Assembly: GCF_018145875.1 (NCBI RefSeq)
Contig: NZ_JAGSSV010000002.1
Location: forward strand, 186,001 to 250,000
DNA length: 64,000 nt
Reading direction: 5' to 3'
Source of the DNA: Marinomonas vulgaris
GTDB lineage: Bacteria; Pseudomonadota; Gammaproteobacteria; Pseudomonadales; Marinomonadaceae
Shown: positions 25,161 to 33,674 of the stretch, piece after piece
Numbering within the stretch: the stretch's first letter is position 1
How the letters are laid out: each line of letters starts with the position of its first letter
Notes under the pieces: generated by a model
What the model was told of the DNA's origin: nothing
The model's input: the letters and a program-made list of their open reading frames with translations, nothing else
Databases searched by the model: none
Position numbers and translations under genes: made by a program

Positions 25161-26741
25161 ATGACTACTTTTGTTTCTGGTTTACCCATTTTGCTTCTAA
25201 TTTGGGCCATGACGAAGCGCAATGCCGTGCCTTCGCACATTGCTCTGCCTCTAACCGCCATAATGGTGGCGTTCATTCAGTTGTTTTTGTTCCAGGCGGA
25301 TATGCGTTTGCTGAGCGCTAATGTGGTGGCAGGCGTATTGTCTGTTTTGACGCCTATTTCTATTGTTGCTGGGGCGATTTTGTTGAATCGTATTTTGTTC
25401 TTTTCCGGTGCTGAGGCGGTATTGAGTCAGTGGCTCAAAAGCATCAGCACCAATAAAGTGGCTCAGTTGATGATTATTGGTTGGGCGTTTGCCTTTATGA
25501 TTGAAGGCGCGTCTGGTTTTGGTACGCCTGCGGCGATTGCTGCGCCTATTTTGGTGGGATTGGGTTTTCCTGCCATTCCTGTGGCGATTTTCACCTTAGC
25601 GATGAACTCGGTGCCGGTATCATTTGGCGCCGTGGGCACACCGATATGGTTTGGTCTGTCGGCACTGCCGCTTTCTGAACTTCAATTGATGGATATTTCA
25701 AAGCAAACGGCGCTGTTGAATAGTCTGGCGGCGTTAGTGATTCCTTTTGTGGCATTGCGTTTCTTATTGAGCTGGAAAGAAATTCGTCAGAATACGGTGT
25801 TTATTGTTCTGAGTGTGCTGTCTTGTACTGTGCCGTATGTGCTGTTTGCCCAATGGAATTATGAGTTTCCCTCTTTGATTGGTGGCGCAGTTGGCCTTGG
25901 TTTTAATGTGTTTTTTGCAAAAAAAGGCTTGGGTTTGAAGGCTGCGTCTGAGGTGAGTAACGAAGACGCACCGGTTAGCTTGCGTCAAGTGGCAAAAGTC
26001 TTTTTACCCTTTGCGCTGCTGATTCTGATTCTTATCGTTACCCGAATTCCCCAGTGGGGCATAAAAGATTTACTCAACAGCATGGTGCCTTTGTGGTCGG
26101 CTCAAATGGGCACAACCGAATTTGAGCTAAGCCAAGCGTTAGTCTTTAGCCTAAATAACATTTTAGGTACGTCTGTCAGTTGGCAATATAAGAGTTTGTA
26201 TGTGCCGGCGATGATCCCTTTCCTAATCGTCTCACTGATTTGTATTCCGCTTTTTGGCATGTCGCGCTCTCTGGTAAGCCGATCTTTTCGTGATACCGGC
26301 CAACGCTTACTTTTGCCAGTATTGTCGTTAATTGGTGCTTTGGTGATGGTGAAGCTGATGATGCAAGGTGGTGACGCCGCACCTATGTTGTTGCTGGCAC
26401 AGGCGTTTGCCAACTTATTGGGCGATTACTGGGGTTATGCTGCCGCTTTGTTGGGTGGGTTAGGGTCTTTCTTCTCGGGTTCCGCGACGGTTTCCAACAT
26501 CACTTTTGGTGGCATTCAATTAGGCATCGCACAAGAGGTGGGTTTGCCTGTGACCTTGGTGTTGGCTTTGCAGTCGGCTGGTGCGGCCATGGGGAACATG
26601 GTGTGCATTAACAACATTATTGCTGTCTCGACGATCCTAGGCATTAAAAACCAAGAGGGTTACATCATTAAGCGTACGATTGTGCCCATGCTTTTTTATG
26701 CTTTAGTTGCGGCCTTGTTTGCAGTGGTGACCTTGCTTTAA
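25161..26741 (+). CDS. L-lactate permease family transporter
   Basis: 526 residues with about 13 membrane segments. FMIEGASGFGTPAAIAAPILVGLGFP and SVPVSFGAVGTPIWFG are signatures of the LctP/LldP/GlcA family of lactate/glycolate:proton symporters, as are FFSGSATVSNITFGGIQLG and GAAMGNMVCINNIIAV near the C-terminus. AAGGAAAAG precedes the ATG. No lactate dehydrogenase gene is adjacent, so the substrate within the 2-hydroxy-acid range is unconfirmed. Confidence 0.93.
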   Translation: MTTFVSGLPILLLIWAMTKRNAVPSHIALPLTAIMVAFIQLFLFQADMRLLSANVVAGVLSVLTPISIVAGAILLNRILFFSGAEAVLSQWLKSISTNKVAQLMIIGWAFAFMIEGASGFGTPAAIAAPILVGLGFPAIPVAIFTLAMNSVPVSFGAVGTPIWFGLSALPLSELQLMDISKQTALLNSLAALVIPFVALRFLLSWKEIRQNTVFIVLSVLSCTVPYVLFAQWNYEFPSLIGGAVGLGFNVFFAKKGLGLKAASEVSNEDAPVSLRQVAKVFLPFALLILILIVTRIPQWGIKDLLNSMVPLWSAQMGTTEFELSQALVFSLNNILGTSVSWQYKSLYVPAMIPFLIVSLICIPLFGMSRSLVSRSFRDTGQRLLLPVLSLIGALVMVKLMMQGGDAAPMLLLAQAFANLLGDYWGYAAALLGGLGSFFSGSATVSNITFGGIQLGIAQEVGLPVTLVLALQSAGAAMGNMVCINNIIAVSTILGIKNQEGYIIKRTIVPMLFYALVAALFAVVTLL

Positions 26742-26756
26742 GTCGTTACAAGAAAC

Positions 26757-26797
26757 AAAAAAAGCCACTTCACTATTACCGTGAAGTGGCTTTTTTT
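26757..26797. terminator. Bidirectional terminator between lactate-permease-family and AGCS genes
   Basis: AAAAAAAGCCACTTCAC (26757-26773) is the exact complement of GTGAAGTGGCTTTTTTT (26781-26797), with a 7-nt loop. It serves two convergent genes. Confidence 0.93.
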
Positions 26798-26813
26798 GAA
26801 CGTTTAGAAAAGA

Positions 26814-28328
26814 TTATTTCTTCGCGTTTTTCTGAGCTTGCTGTTCGTCGTAACGTTTTTCCCAGAACTCCGCGCCTTTGATGCCAAGGGCTTTCGGGTT
26901 AAAGGTATATTCTGTTACGCCAGCGGCTTTTTGGTCTTCGTAATCACGCAATGTCTTCATGGTCGGACGAGACATGAAGAAAATAGCGATGATACCGACA
27001 ATATTCAACCAAGCCATTAAGCCCACGCCTACATCACCTAGGTTCCAAATGTAACCTGCGGTGTTAACTGTGCCGTAAGCTACCATGAACATGATCAATA
27101 GCTTAACGAAAGTCAAAGACACGTTAATTTTCAATGCGCGACGAAGGTACGCCACGTTGGTTTCTGCAATGTAGTAGTACGCCAAAATCGTTGTGAAGGC
27201 GAAGAAGAACAAGGCGATACCCACAAAGATTGGTCCAATGCTACCAAACACACTGGCCAAGGCCATTTGTGTAAAGGCAGGGGAAGCAATAATAGTGGAA
27301 GGATCGACGTTTTGTACGATGAACTGACCATCTGGCAAGGTGCCTTGCACGTTGTACTGTTGAGTGATCAAGATCATTAAGGCGGTTGCTGTACAGATAA
27401 ACAAGGTATCAACATACACAGAAAAAGCTTGAACCAAACCTTGCTGTGCAGGGTGTTGCACTTCGGCCGCGGCCGCCGCATGAGGACCAGTACCTTGACC
27501 TGCTTCGTTTGAGTAAACACCACGTTTCACGCCCCAACCAATCGCTGCACCAAAACCGGCTTGAGCGGTGAACGCATCAGAGAAGATCATACCGAAGATG
27601 CCAGGCACCTTGTCTATGTTTAAGAGCACGACAATCAAAGCCATCACAATGTAACCTAGCGCCATAAACGGCACGACGATTTGTGTGAAGCCTGCGATGC
27701 GTTTGATGCCACCAAAAATGATAAAGGCCAACACCAACAAAATAGCCGCTAACGCTACTAATTTTGTAGAACCCACATCACCGAAAGAGCTAGAAACCAC
27801 CACACCTTCACCGAAGATTTGCGTTACCGCATTACCCACCGAGTTGGCTTGGATGCCTGGAAGGAAGATGCCACACGCAAGGATGGAAGCAAAAGCAAAC
27901 AACACCCCCAGCCATTTTGAGCCTAGGCAGCGTTCAAAATAATACGCTGGGCCACCACGGTATTGGCCGTTGTCGTTTTCTTTGTAAAGCTGACCAAGCG
28001 TTGATTCTGCGTAGGCGGTGCTTGCGCCTAAAAACGCCACAACCCACATCCAGAAAACAGCACCAGGGCCACCAAAACCAATTGCAGCGGCAACGCCTGC
28101 GATATTACCGGTACCCACACGACCTGAAAGTGACACAGCTAAGGCTTGGAAAGACGAGATGCCTTTGTCTGAGTCGTTTGAGTTGAAAAGTAAAGAACAC
28201 ATTTCTTTGAAATGTCGTACTTGGGCAAAACGGGTAAGTATTGAGTAAAATAAACCGGCACCTAAACACAAATAAATTAGGGCAGGGCTCCAAATGACTC
28301 CGTTTAAGAAATCAATGAATGCTTGCAT
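26814..28328 (-). CDS. Alanine/glycine:cation symporter family protein (AGCS)
   Basis: 504 residues with about 11 membrane segments. SGRVGTGNIAGVAAAIGFGGPGAVFWMW is the AGCS signature, and GWGVKRGVYSNEAGQGTGPHAAAAA is the second hallmark. These are sodium- or proton-coupled importers of alanine, glycine or related amino acids. Length is normal, with a basic Gln/Lys-rich cytoplasmic tail. AGGAC lies before the ATG. The 530-bp region upstream is unusually long and contains a possible structured leader. Confidence 0.95.
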   Translation of the reverse strand: MQAFIDFLNGVIWSPALIYLCLGAGLFYSILTRFAQVRHFKEMCSLLFNSNDSDKGISSFQALAVSLSGRVGTGNIAGVAAAIGFGGPGAVFWMWVVAFLGASTAYAESTLGQLYKENDNGQYRGGPAYYFERCLGSKWLGVLFAFASILACGIFLPGIQANSVGNAVTQIFGEGVVVSSSFGDVGSTKLVALAAILLVLAFIIFGGIKRIAGFTQIVVPFMALGYIVMALIVVLLNIDKVPGIFGMIFSDAFTAQAGFGAAIGWGVKRGVYSNEAGQGTGPHAAAAAEVQHPAQQGLVQAFSVYVDTLFICTATALMILITQQYNVQGTLPDGQFIVQNVDPSTIIASPAFTQMALASVFGSIGPIFVGIALFFFAFTTILAYYYIAETNVAYLRRALKINVSLTFVKLLIMFMVAYGTVNTAGYIWNLGDVGVGLMAWLNIVGIIAIFFMSRPTMKTLRDYEDQKAAGVTEYTFNPKALGIKGAEFWEKRYDEQQAQKNAKK

Positions 28329-28381
28329 AGAAAGTCCTCGATTGTGATTCGCTATAAGCGTTTTTTGTCGTTATGAAGAGT

Positions 28382-28470
28382 GTAGATGCAGCGTCTCGTC
28401 CATGGAGACAGCCGCTGTTACTTTGTGTGATATTACGAAGAGGTAAATAACGCATGAAAAGTGCATCTAC
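28382..28470 (-). ncRNA. Possible structured leader of the AGCS gene
   Basis: GTAGATGCA (28382-28390) is an exact complement of TGCATCTAC (28462-28470), which could close an 89-nt domain on the minus-strand transcript. Inside, GTCTC/GAGAC (28393-28397 and 28405-28409) forms a hairpin and a weak second stem is possible near 28427-28450, giving a three-way-junction shape about 53 nt before the start codon. A 9-bp match at this distance could also arise by chance. Confidence 0.25.
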
Positions 28471-28734
28471 GAGGTAAGAATTTATCATGAAAAAAAAGCC
28501 AGATCTATTTGTAAATCTATGTTATTGAGTGTTTTCTTTTGTTGCAGTAACAATTTTAAAGAATAAGTGCGTTATCAAATGCAAAATAACCGATTTATCT
28601 TCTATCTGTAGAATCGGGGTATTAACAAAGTGCTCATTCAATTTATCTAATATAATAAACACAGCAATCTATTGTTAATGAATTACTTTGTAAAAATGAA
28701 CTTTTTGTTTGGCTTGAAGAGGAGTAAAAGGGTA

Positions 28735-28794
28735 ATGCTGAAAAAAGAGGTGCTTAGCACATTGTTGAGAAAGCCAATTAATGAAACTGTCTGA
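28735..28794 (+). CDS. Possible 19-residue small peptide
   Basis: ATG CTG AAA AAA reads MLKKEVLSTLLRKPINETV and stop. The only support is a very strong purine-rich ribosome-binding stretch (AAGAGGAGTAAAAGGG, about 28717-28732) and a TATAAT sequence 80 nt upstream. It is short, basic at the start and amphipathic. It could be a small protein, a leader peptide or nothing. Confidence 0.2.
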   Translation: MLKKEVLSTLLRKPINETV

Positions 28795-28808
28795 CGTCAT
28801 TCATTTTG

Positions 28809-28839
28809 AAAAGCTTTGAGCTAACACCCAAAGCTTTTT
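28809..28839. terminator. Terminator after DUF2750 gene
   Basis: AAAAGCTTTG (28809-28818) pairs with CAAAGCTTTT (28829-28838), flanked by T-runs on both strands. On the minus strand it follows the DUF2750 stop by 20 nt. Confidence 0.75.
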
Positions 28840-28858
28840 GTACTTAAATGTAATTTTA

Positions 28859-29224
28859 TTAACCCTGAATGTCTGCCCTGTGCTCTTGCGCTGAGGACAC
28901 AATGCATTCGCCAGCTAAATTAGGGGCAACGCCAACGGCAAAGCCGTCTTTTTCCATGCCAGGTAGCCATTTTTCAATCCAGTCAGTTGCTTTAATTTCA
29001 AGCGCCTGAAAGCCTTCGTAATCTTTTTCGCCCCAAGCTTGGGCTAAGGCTTGTTCTGGCCAAATGGGGAGTACTTTATCACTGCCAAGATCAATAATTA
29101 AACAGCCTTCGTTGTCGGCCAGCGTCCAGATTGCGTGTTGTTTTTTGATTAGAGTCAGCACCTGATCGTAGCGTTCACTGCTGGGCAAACGATAAAAAGT
29201 GTCGTCGAAAGCGGAGGTTGTCAT
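28859..29224 (-). CDS. DUF2750 domain-containing protein
   Basis: 121 residues. IKKQHAIWTLADNEGCLIIDLGSDKVLPIWPEQALAQAW and the closing GFAVGVAPNLAGECIVSSAQE match the DUF2750 family of small soluble proteins. The tryptophan-rich, repeat-like layout resembles immunity- or SMI1-like small folds, but function is unknown. It is monocistronic. Confidence 0.85.
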   Translation of the reverse strand: MTTSAFDDTFYRLPSSERYDQVLTLIKKQHAIWTLADNEGCLIIDLGSDKVLPIWPEQALAQAWGEKDYEGFQALEIKATDWIEKWLPGMEKDGFAVGVAPNLAGECIVSSAQEHRADIQG

Positions 29225-29273
29225 AAGAATGGCTCAATAATAAAAAACGCCATATTATCATACTGGTAAAACG

Positions 29274-29301
29274 AAAAGCGACGCGATATACGTCGCTTTT
29301 G
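29274..29301 (-). terminator. Terminator after adenine deaminase gene
   Basis: AAAAGCGACG (29274-29283) pairs with CGTCGCTTTT (29291-29300) around a 7-nt loop, giving a minus-strand terminator with a T-run about 35 nt after the stop codon. Confidence 0.85.
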
Positions 29302-29335
29302 TCTGGGCGAGACGCACGATGAAGAACGGCTTTAT

Positions 29336-30361
29336 TTATTTGTATTGCTTAAAGAGGGCGTCCAGCGTGTTGAGGTGAACAGATTGTTGGGCCCTTGTCA
29401 TCCAGCTGCCGGTAATGCCGTTTTTGGCTAATTGATACAGTTGAGCTAGATTTATACCTGTGTGTTGAATCAAAGAGGCGTAATTGTCATTCATGTAACC
29501 ACCGAAGTAGGCCGGGTCGTCTGAATTGACCGTGGCTTTTAAACCAAGCGCCAGCATGCGGGTAATGGGGTGGTCTTTCATATCGTCCACGACGCACAGC
29601 TTTAAGTTAGATAAGGGGCACACGGTAAGGGTTAAATTACGTTGTTGAATGGTGCAAATTAGGTTGTTATCTTCCAGTGCTCGGTTGCCGTGATCTATTC
29701 GATCAACGCCAATGTCTTCAATGGCCTGCCACACGTATTCTGGTGGTCCTTCTTCACCTGCATGAGCGGTTACTTTTAGTCCTAATGCTTTGCAGGCTTG
29801 GAAAACTCGTAGAAATTTTTCTGGAGGGTGGCCAAGCTCTGAGCTATCTAGACCAACACCATCAATCCACTTTAAATAGGGTTTGGCTAAGGCCAAGGTT
29901 TCAAAGGCACTTTCTTCACTAAGATGTCTTAAGAAAGACATTATGAGCTTGCTGGTCATGCCCCACTGTTGCTTAGCATCTTGAAGGGCACGATAAATGC
30001 CCTTGATTTGCACATCAAAAGACACATCGCGAGACAAGTGACCTTGGGGGTCGAAAAAAATCTCCACATGCACCACGTTCTCACTGTGTACTTTCGTCAG
30101 ATAGGCCATGGTGAGATCGTAAAAATCTTCTTCATGCAAAAGGACAGACATGCCTTGGTAGTAAAGGTCAAGGAAGTCTTGAAGGTTAGTAAACTGGTAC
30201 GCAGCGATTAATGCTTCAACGGAATCGTATTTAAGGGCCACCTGATTGCGTTGTGCAATGGCAAACATTTGTTCCGGTTCAAACGTGCCTTCTATGTGTA
30301 AATGTAGCTCGGTTTTTGGCATGGCTTTAGAAAGCGCAATCAATGTGTTTGTTGTGTCCAT
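29336..30361 (-). CDS. Adenine deaminase (adenosine-deaminase superfamily, Aah1-type)
   Basis: 341 residues. Zinc ligands His20 and His22 in ELHLHIEG, His200 in TAHAGEEGP with Glu203, His224 in RIDHGN, and Asp281 in VNSDDPAYFGG. The GTFEPEQMF start and DSSELGHPPEKF are typical of the Aah1-type adenine deaminases rather than true adenosine deaminases. The enzyme would convert adenine to hypoxanthine. It is the last gene after a four-gene purine/nucleoside-type ABC importer, separated by a terminator, so uptake followed by deamination is likely. Confidence 0.85.
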   Translation of the reverse strand: MDTTNTLIALSKAMPKTELHLHIEGTFEPEQMFAIAQRNQVALKYDSVEALIAAYQFTNLQDFLDLYYQGMSVLLHEEDFYDLTMAYLTKVHSENVVHVEIFFDPQGHLSRDVSFDVQIKGIYRALQDAKQQWGMTSKLIMSFLRHLSEESAFETLALAKPYLKWIDGVGLDSSELGHPPEKFLRVFQACKALGLKVTAHAGEEGPPEYVWQAIEDIGVDRIDHGNRALEDNNLICTIQQRNLTLTVCPLSNLKLCVVDDMKDHPITRMLALGLKATVNSDDPAYFGGYMNDNYASLIQHTGINLAQLYQLAKNGITGSWMTRAQQSVHLNTLDALFKQYK

Positions 30362-30405
30362 AGCGATACCTTTGGTGACTTAATGACAATGGGAAACGAT
30401 GTTAG

Positions 30406-30449
30406 TGTAAAAAAAGAAAGCAAATAAACAGAAATCTGTTTATTTGCTT
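30406..30449 (-). terminator. Terminator between BMP binding-protein and adenine deaminase genes
   Basis: AAGCAAATAAACAG (30418-30431) is the exact complement of CTGTTTATTTGCTT (30436-30449). On the minus strand the stem is followed by TTCTTTTTTT. It probably limits read-through from the abundant binding-protein message into the deaminase gene. Confidence 0.88.
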
Positions 30450-30499
30450 AGAGGTTGTAAGACTTGGCAGAGATACCTATCCGCGCTGAACTAGATGTA

Positions 30500-31567
30500 T
30501 TAGCGAGGAATCTCGTCGGTAATGCCTTCTACATACCAGTTCACTTTCGCAAGTTCTACGTCAGTCAAAGAATGGTTTGCAGGCACAACAAGGTTGCCTT
30601 TATTGTCTGTGATTGGGCCAGTAAAAGGCTTAAATTCACCTGATTTGATTTTGTCGTGCGTTTCATCGATTTTAGCTCGAACATCGGCAGGCAGGTTCGA
30701 GTTAATAGACGCTAGCGTTAGCATGTCGTCTTGGAATCCACCCCAGAAATCTTTAGGTTCCCATGTGCCATCCATAACGGCCTGTACTTGTTTGATGTAG
30801 TACGGAGACCAATCATCGCGAACAGAGAAAATGTGCGCTTTAGGAGCAAACTTGCTTTGATCTGACGCTTGACCAATACCACGTAAACCGCGTTTTTCCG
30901 CCGCAATAAGTGGCGCTGGGCTGTCTGTGTGTTGCAATAAAATATCTACGCCTTGGTCCATTAACGCATTTGCTGCATCGGTTTCTTTACCTGGATCGTA
31001 CCAGGTGTTCGCCCAGACGATTTTGATTTTCACGTCTGGGTTGACGCTTTTCGCACCCATGTAAACGGCGTTGATATCACGAATAACTTCTGGAATAGGA
31101 AAAGATCCGATGTAACCAATGGTATCGGTTTTGGTCATCATGCCGGCGGTGACACCAGAAATATAGCGGCCTTCATAAGTACGCAATACATAGGTGCCCA
31201 AATTTTTAGACAGTTTATAGCCAGTGGCATGTTCAAAAGTTACATTTGGAAAGCGTTTCGCAACTTTCACTGTTGGGTTCATAAAACCAAAAGACGTAGT
31301 GAAGATCATGTCATTGCCAGATTTAGCCAACTGCGTGATAACGCGTTCTGCATCGGCACCTTCTGGCACGTTTTCAACGAATGTGGTTTCTACTTTATCG
31401 CCAAAGTATTCTTCCAAGCCTTTACGACCCATATCGTGTTCGTAGCTCCAGCCTAAGTCGCCTACTGGGCCGACATAGACAAAACCTACTTTAAATGGGT
31501 CTTCGGCGTGAACCAGGGAGGCTCCTGCTAATAATCCCAAACTAACCAGTAAACTTTTAAGTTTCAT
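30500..31567 (-). CDS. BMP-family ABC transporter substrate-binding protein
   Basis: 355 residues from the ATG at 31567, which has AAGGAGC upstream; an in-frame start at 31585 is less likely. Signal peptide 1-21 (ends VHA, no lipobox). The PnrA/Bmp-type core begins FKVGFVYVGPVGDLGWSYEHDMGRKG and has TYEGRYISGVTAGMMTKT. Relatives bind nucleosides or purine bases. Its position after two permease genes and an ATPase gene and before an adenine deaminase supports a purine substrate, perhaps adenine itself. Confidence 0.93.
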   Translation of the reverse strand: MKLKSLLVSLGLLAGASLVHAEDPFKVGFVYVGPVGDLGWSYEHDMGRKGLEEYFGDKVETTFVENVPEGADAERVITQLAKSGNDMIFTTSFGFMNPTVKVAKRFPNVTFEHATGYKLSKNLGTYVLRTYEGRYISGVTAGMMTKTDTIGYIGSFPIPEVIRDINAVYMGAKSVNPDVKIKIVWANTWYDPGKETDAANALMDQGVDILLQHTDSPAPLIAAEKRGLRGIGQASDQSKFAPKAHIFSVRDDWSPYYIKQVQAVMDGTWEPKDFWGGFQDDMLTLASINSNLPADVRAKIDETHDKIKSGEFKPFTGPITDNKGNLVVPANHSLTDVELAKVNWYVEGITDEIPR

Positions 31568-31664
31568 TGCTGCTCCTTTTGCCACTGAGGCGATTTTGTT
31601 GTATTAACTAAAATTATATTTAAATCACATATATAAGACTATTTTAAAGGGTATAAATTTCTTC

Positions 31665-32597
31665 TTATGCCATTTGTCTAGGATCAAAGGGCTTGCCTAA
31701 AGACCGAGGCGATAAGAGTTTCTCTTTAAATTTGTCTGCACTGATGATCACCATCACGACTACGGTGGCGACGTAAGGCAACATGGCCAAGAGGTTCGGT
31801 GAAATAGACCAGCCTAGCCCTTGTAGAACCAGATGCATAATACTGGCCAAACCGAATAGGTATGCGCCCAGCATAATGCGACCTACCCGCCATGAGGCAA
31901 ACACAACCAACGCCAGAGCGATCCAGCCTCGTCCTGCTGTCATGTTTTCTACCCACATTGGTGTATAAACCAATGACATATAAGCGCCTGATATACCCGC
32001 CATGACACCGCCAAACATGACCGCTAAATAACGTACTCTGAGCACCTTAATACCAATGGCGTTAGCAGCGTGAGGGTTTTCGCCAACAGCTTTCAAGGTT
32101 AAGCCAATGCGAGTTTTGTTCACTACAAACATAAGTACAAAGGTCATAACGAAAGAGGTATACACCAAAATATCGTGCTGGAATAAAATGCGACCCAAGT
32201 AGGGAATGTCTGATAATAAAGGAATAGCGATAGGCTGGAAGCCTTGAAGGGTCTGACCCACAACACCAGAGCCAATGAAAGCACTTAAGCCAGTACCGAA
32301 GATAGTTAGTGCCAGTCCTGTAGCCACTTGATTTGCCCCAAGATGTAAAACCAAAAAAGCAAAAATAAGGCTCATGATACTGCCCATTAGCATAGCGGCT
32401 ATGACCCCAAGGCCGGCATTTCCCGTTGTGTAGGCCGCTAGAAAACCAACCACGGCGCCCATTAGCATCATGCCTTCTTGGCCTAGGTTTAACACGCCCG
32501 ATTTTTCACAAATAACTTCGCCTAAGGCGATGAATAAAAGCGGAGTCCCGGTTTTTATCGCGGCAAATAAGATTTGTATAATAAGATCTGAGTCCAT
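31665..32597 (-). CDS. ABC transporter permease, nucleoside/purine type (second subunit)
   Basis: 310 residues with about nine membrane segments. GEVICEKSGVLNLGQEGMMLMGAVVGF and RIGLTLKAVGENPHAANAIGIKV are signatures of the BPD_transp_2 family (YufQ/NupQ-like). It pairs with the upstream permease. The start lies 9 nt after the first permease gene; 97 nt separate its stop from the binding-protein gene. Confidence 0.93.
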   Translation of the reverse strand: MDSDLIIQILFAAIKTGTPLLFIALGEVICEKSGVLNLGQEGMMLMGAVVGFLAAYTTGNAGLGVIAAMLMGSIMSLIFAFLVLHLGANQVATGLALTIFGTGLSAFIGSGVVGQTLQGFQPIAIPLLSDIPYLGRILFQHDILVYTSFVMTFVLMFVVNKTRIGLTLKAVGENPHAANAIGIKVLRVRYLAVMFGGVMAGISGAYMSLVYTPMWVENMTAGRGWIALALVVFASWRVGRIMLGAYLFGLASIMHLVLQGLGWSISPNLLAMLPYVATVVVMVIISADKFKEKLLSPRSLGKPFDPRQMA

Positions 32598-32606
32598 AAT
32601 AGGCTC

Positions 32607-33674
32607 CTAATTTGTCGCTTGATTGGTAAAAGAAAGGCGGTTATTGATGAAGAAATCACACGCCAATAAAAAGAACAACAATACCCCTTGGAACATACTG
32701 ACAACGGCAACAGGTATACCCATTTCAATTTGTGCCAAATCGCCGCCCATATAAAGTACGGCCATAAATGCGGCGGCTAAAATAGCACCGATAGGGTGTA
32801 GTCGCCCTAAATACGCCACGATAATTGCGGAGTAGCCGTAACCTGGAGAAACATTTGGAACCAACTGACCAATGGGTCCGGAGGTTTCACCAATGCCGGC
32901 AAGTCCTGCCAAGGCACCAGCAAACAACATCACAAACCAGCTTAGTTTTTTGCCGCTAAAACCTGCGTATCGTGCGGCAGGTTCGTCGGCCCCAAACACG
33001 CGAATTTGAAAGCCTAGGTGGGTTTTGCTTAAAATAAACCAACCTACCACGCCAGCCAGCACAGCAAACACAATTCCCAAGTGGGTACGGCTACTTTCAA
33101 ACAAAGTCGGTAACATAGTAGCATCAGAAAACATTGCCGATTCAGGAAAGCCATAGCCATCAGGATCTCTCAATGGACCGTGTACCGCCCATATCAAAAG
33201 ATACAAAGCGATATAGTTAAACATGATGGTGGTCAAGATGAGGTTGGAGTTGAAGTGTAATTTTAAAAACGTCGGAATGGCAGACCAAAGCATTCCCGAT
33301 ACCATACCGGCGAGTAAGGTGATCGGCAAAGCAAAAACAGAGTCAGAGTCAATGAAATACAATGCCATAGCGGAGCCGCCTAGCGCCCCAGCAAGAAGCT
33401 GACCCTCAGCGCCTATGTTCCACATATTCGCTCTGTAACAAAGCGAAAGGCCGACAGCACACAACAAAAGAGGCGCCATTTTAACGAACATTTCGCCTAT
33501 GTTGTAGCTGTCTGCCAAGGGCGCAATCAACAACACGTGCAATGCTTGCGATGGTGATTTACCTATTGCGGTAAACAAAATACTGCCGAAAATTAATGTC
33601 AGTACGATGGCCAACACAGGCGACAGTACTTTCATTAACGAGCTGGGCTCAGTTCGAGCTTGGATGCGAATCAT
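32607..33674 (-). CDS. ABC transporter permease, nucleoside/purine type (first subunit)
   Basis: 355 residues, about ten membrane segments. YRANMWNIGAEGQLLAGALGGSAMALYF and GADEPAARYAGFSGKKLSW are typical of YufP/NupP-like permeases. It overlaps the ATPase gene by 4 nt (ATGA type), so the two are coupled. Confidence 0.93.
   Translation of the reverse strand: MIRIQARTEPSSLMKVLSPVLAIVLTLIFGSILFTAIGKSPSQALHVLLIAPLADSYNIGEMFVKMAPLLLCAVGLSLCYRANMWNIGAEGQLLAGALGGSAMALYFIDSDSVFALPITLLAGMVSGMLWSAIPTFLKLHFNSNLILTTIMFNYIALYLLIWAVHGPLRDPDGYGFPESAMFSDATMLPTLFESSRTHLGIVFAVLAGVVGWFILSKTHLGFQIRVFGADEPAARYAGFSGKKLSWFVMLFAGALAGLAGIGETSGPIGQLVPNVSPGYGYSAIIVAYLGRLHPIGAILAAAFMAVLYMGGDLAQIEMGIPVAVVSMFQGVLLFFLLACDFFINNRLSFTNQATN

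Larger units (their letters stand above)
28329..28858. other. 530-bp region between AGCS symporter and DUF2750 genes
   Basis: No protein gene longer than 20 codons fits here. It holds a possible structured leader of the AGCS gene (28382-28470), a TATAAT sequence at 28651-28656 without a good -35, a 19-codon reading frame with a strong ribosome-binding site (28735-28794), and the terminator of the DUF2750 gene. The composition is AT-rich. Glycine-riboswitch core motifs were looked for and not seen. Confidence 0.5.

Noticed and set aside
28329-28858. Glycine riboswitch before the AGCS gene
   Set aside because: Suspected because of the transporter family, but the conserved aptamer cores are not present.
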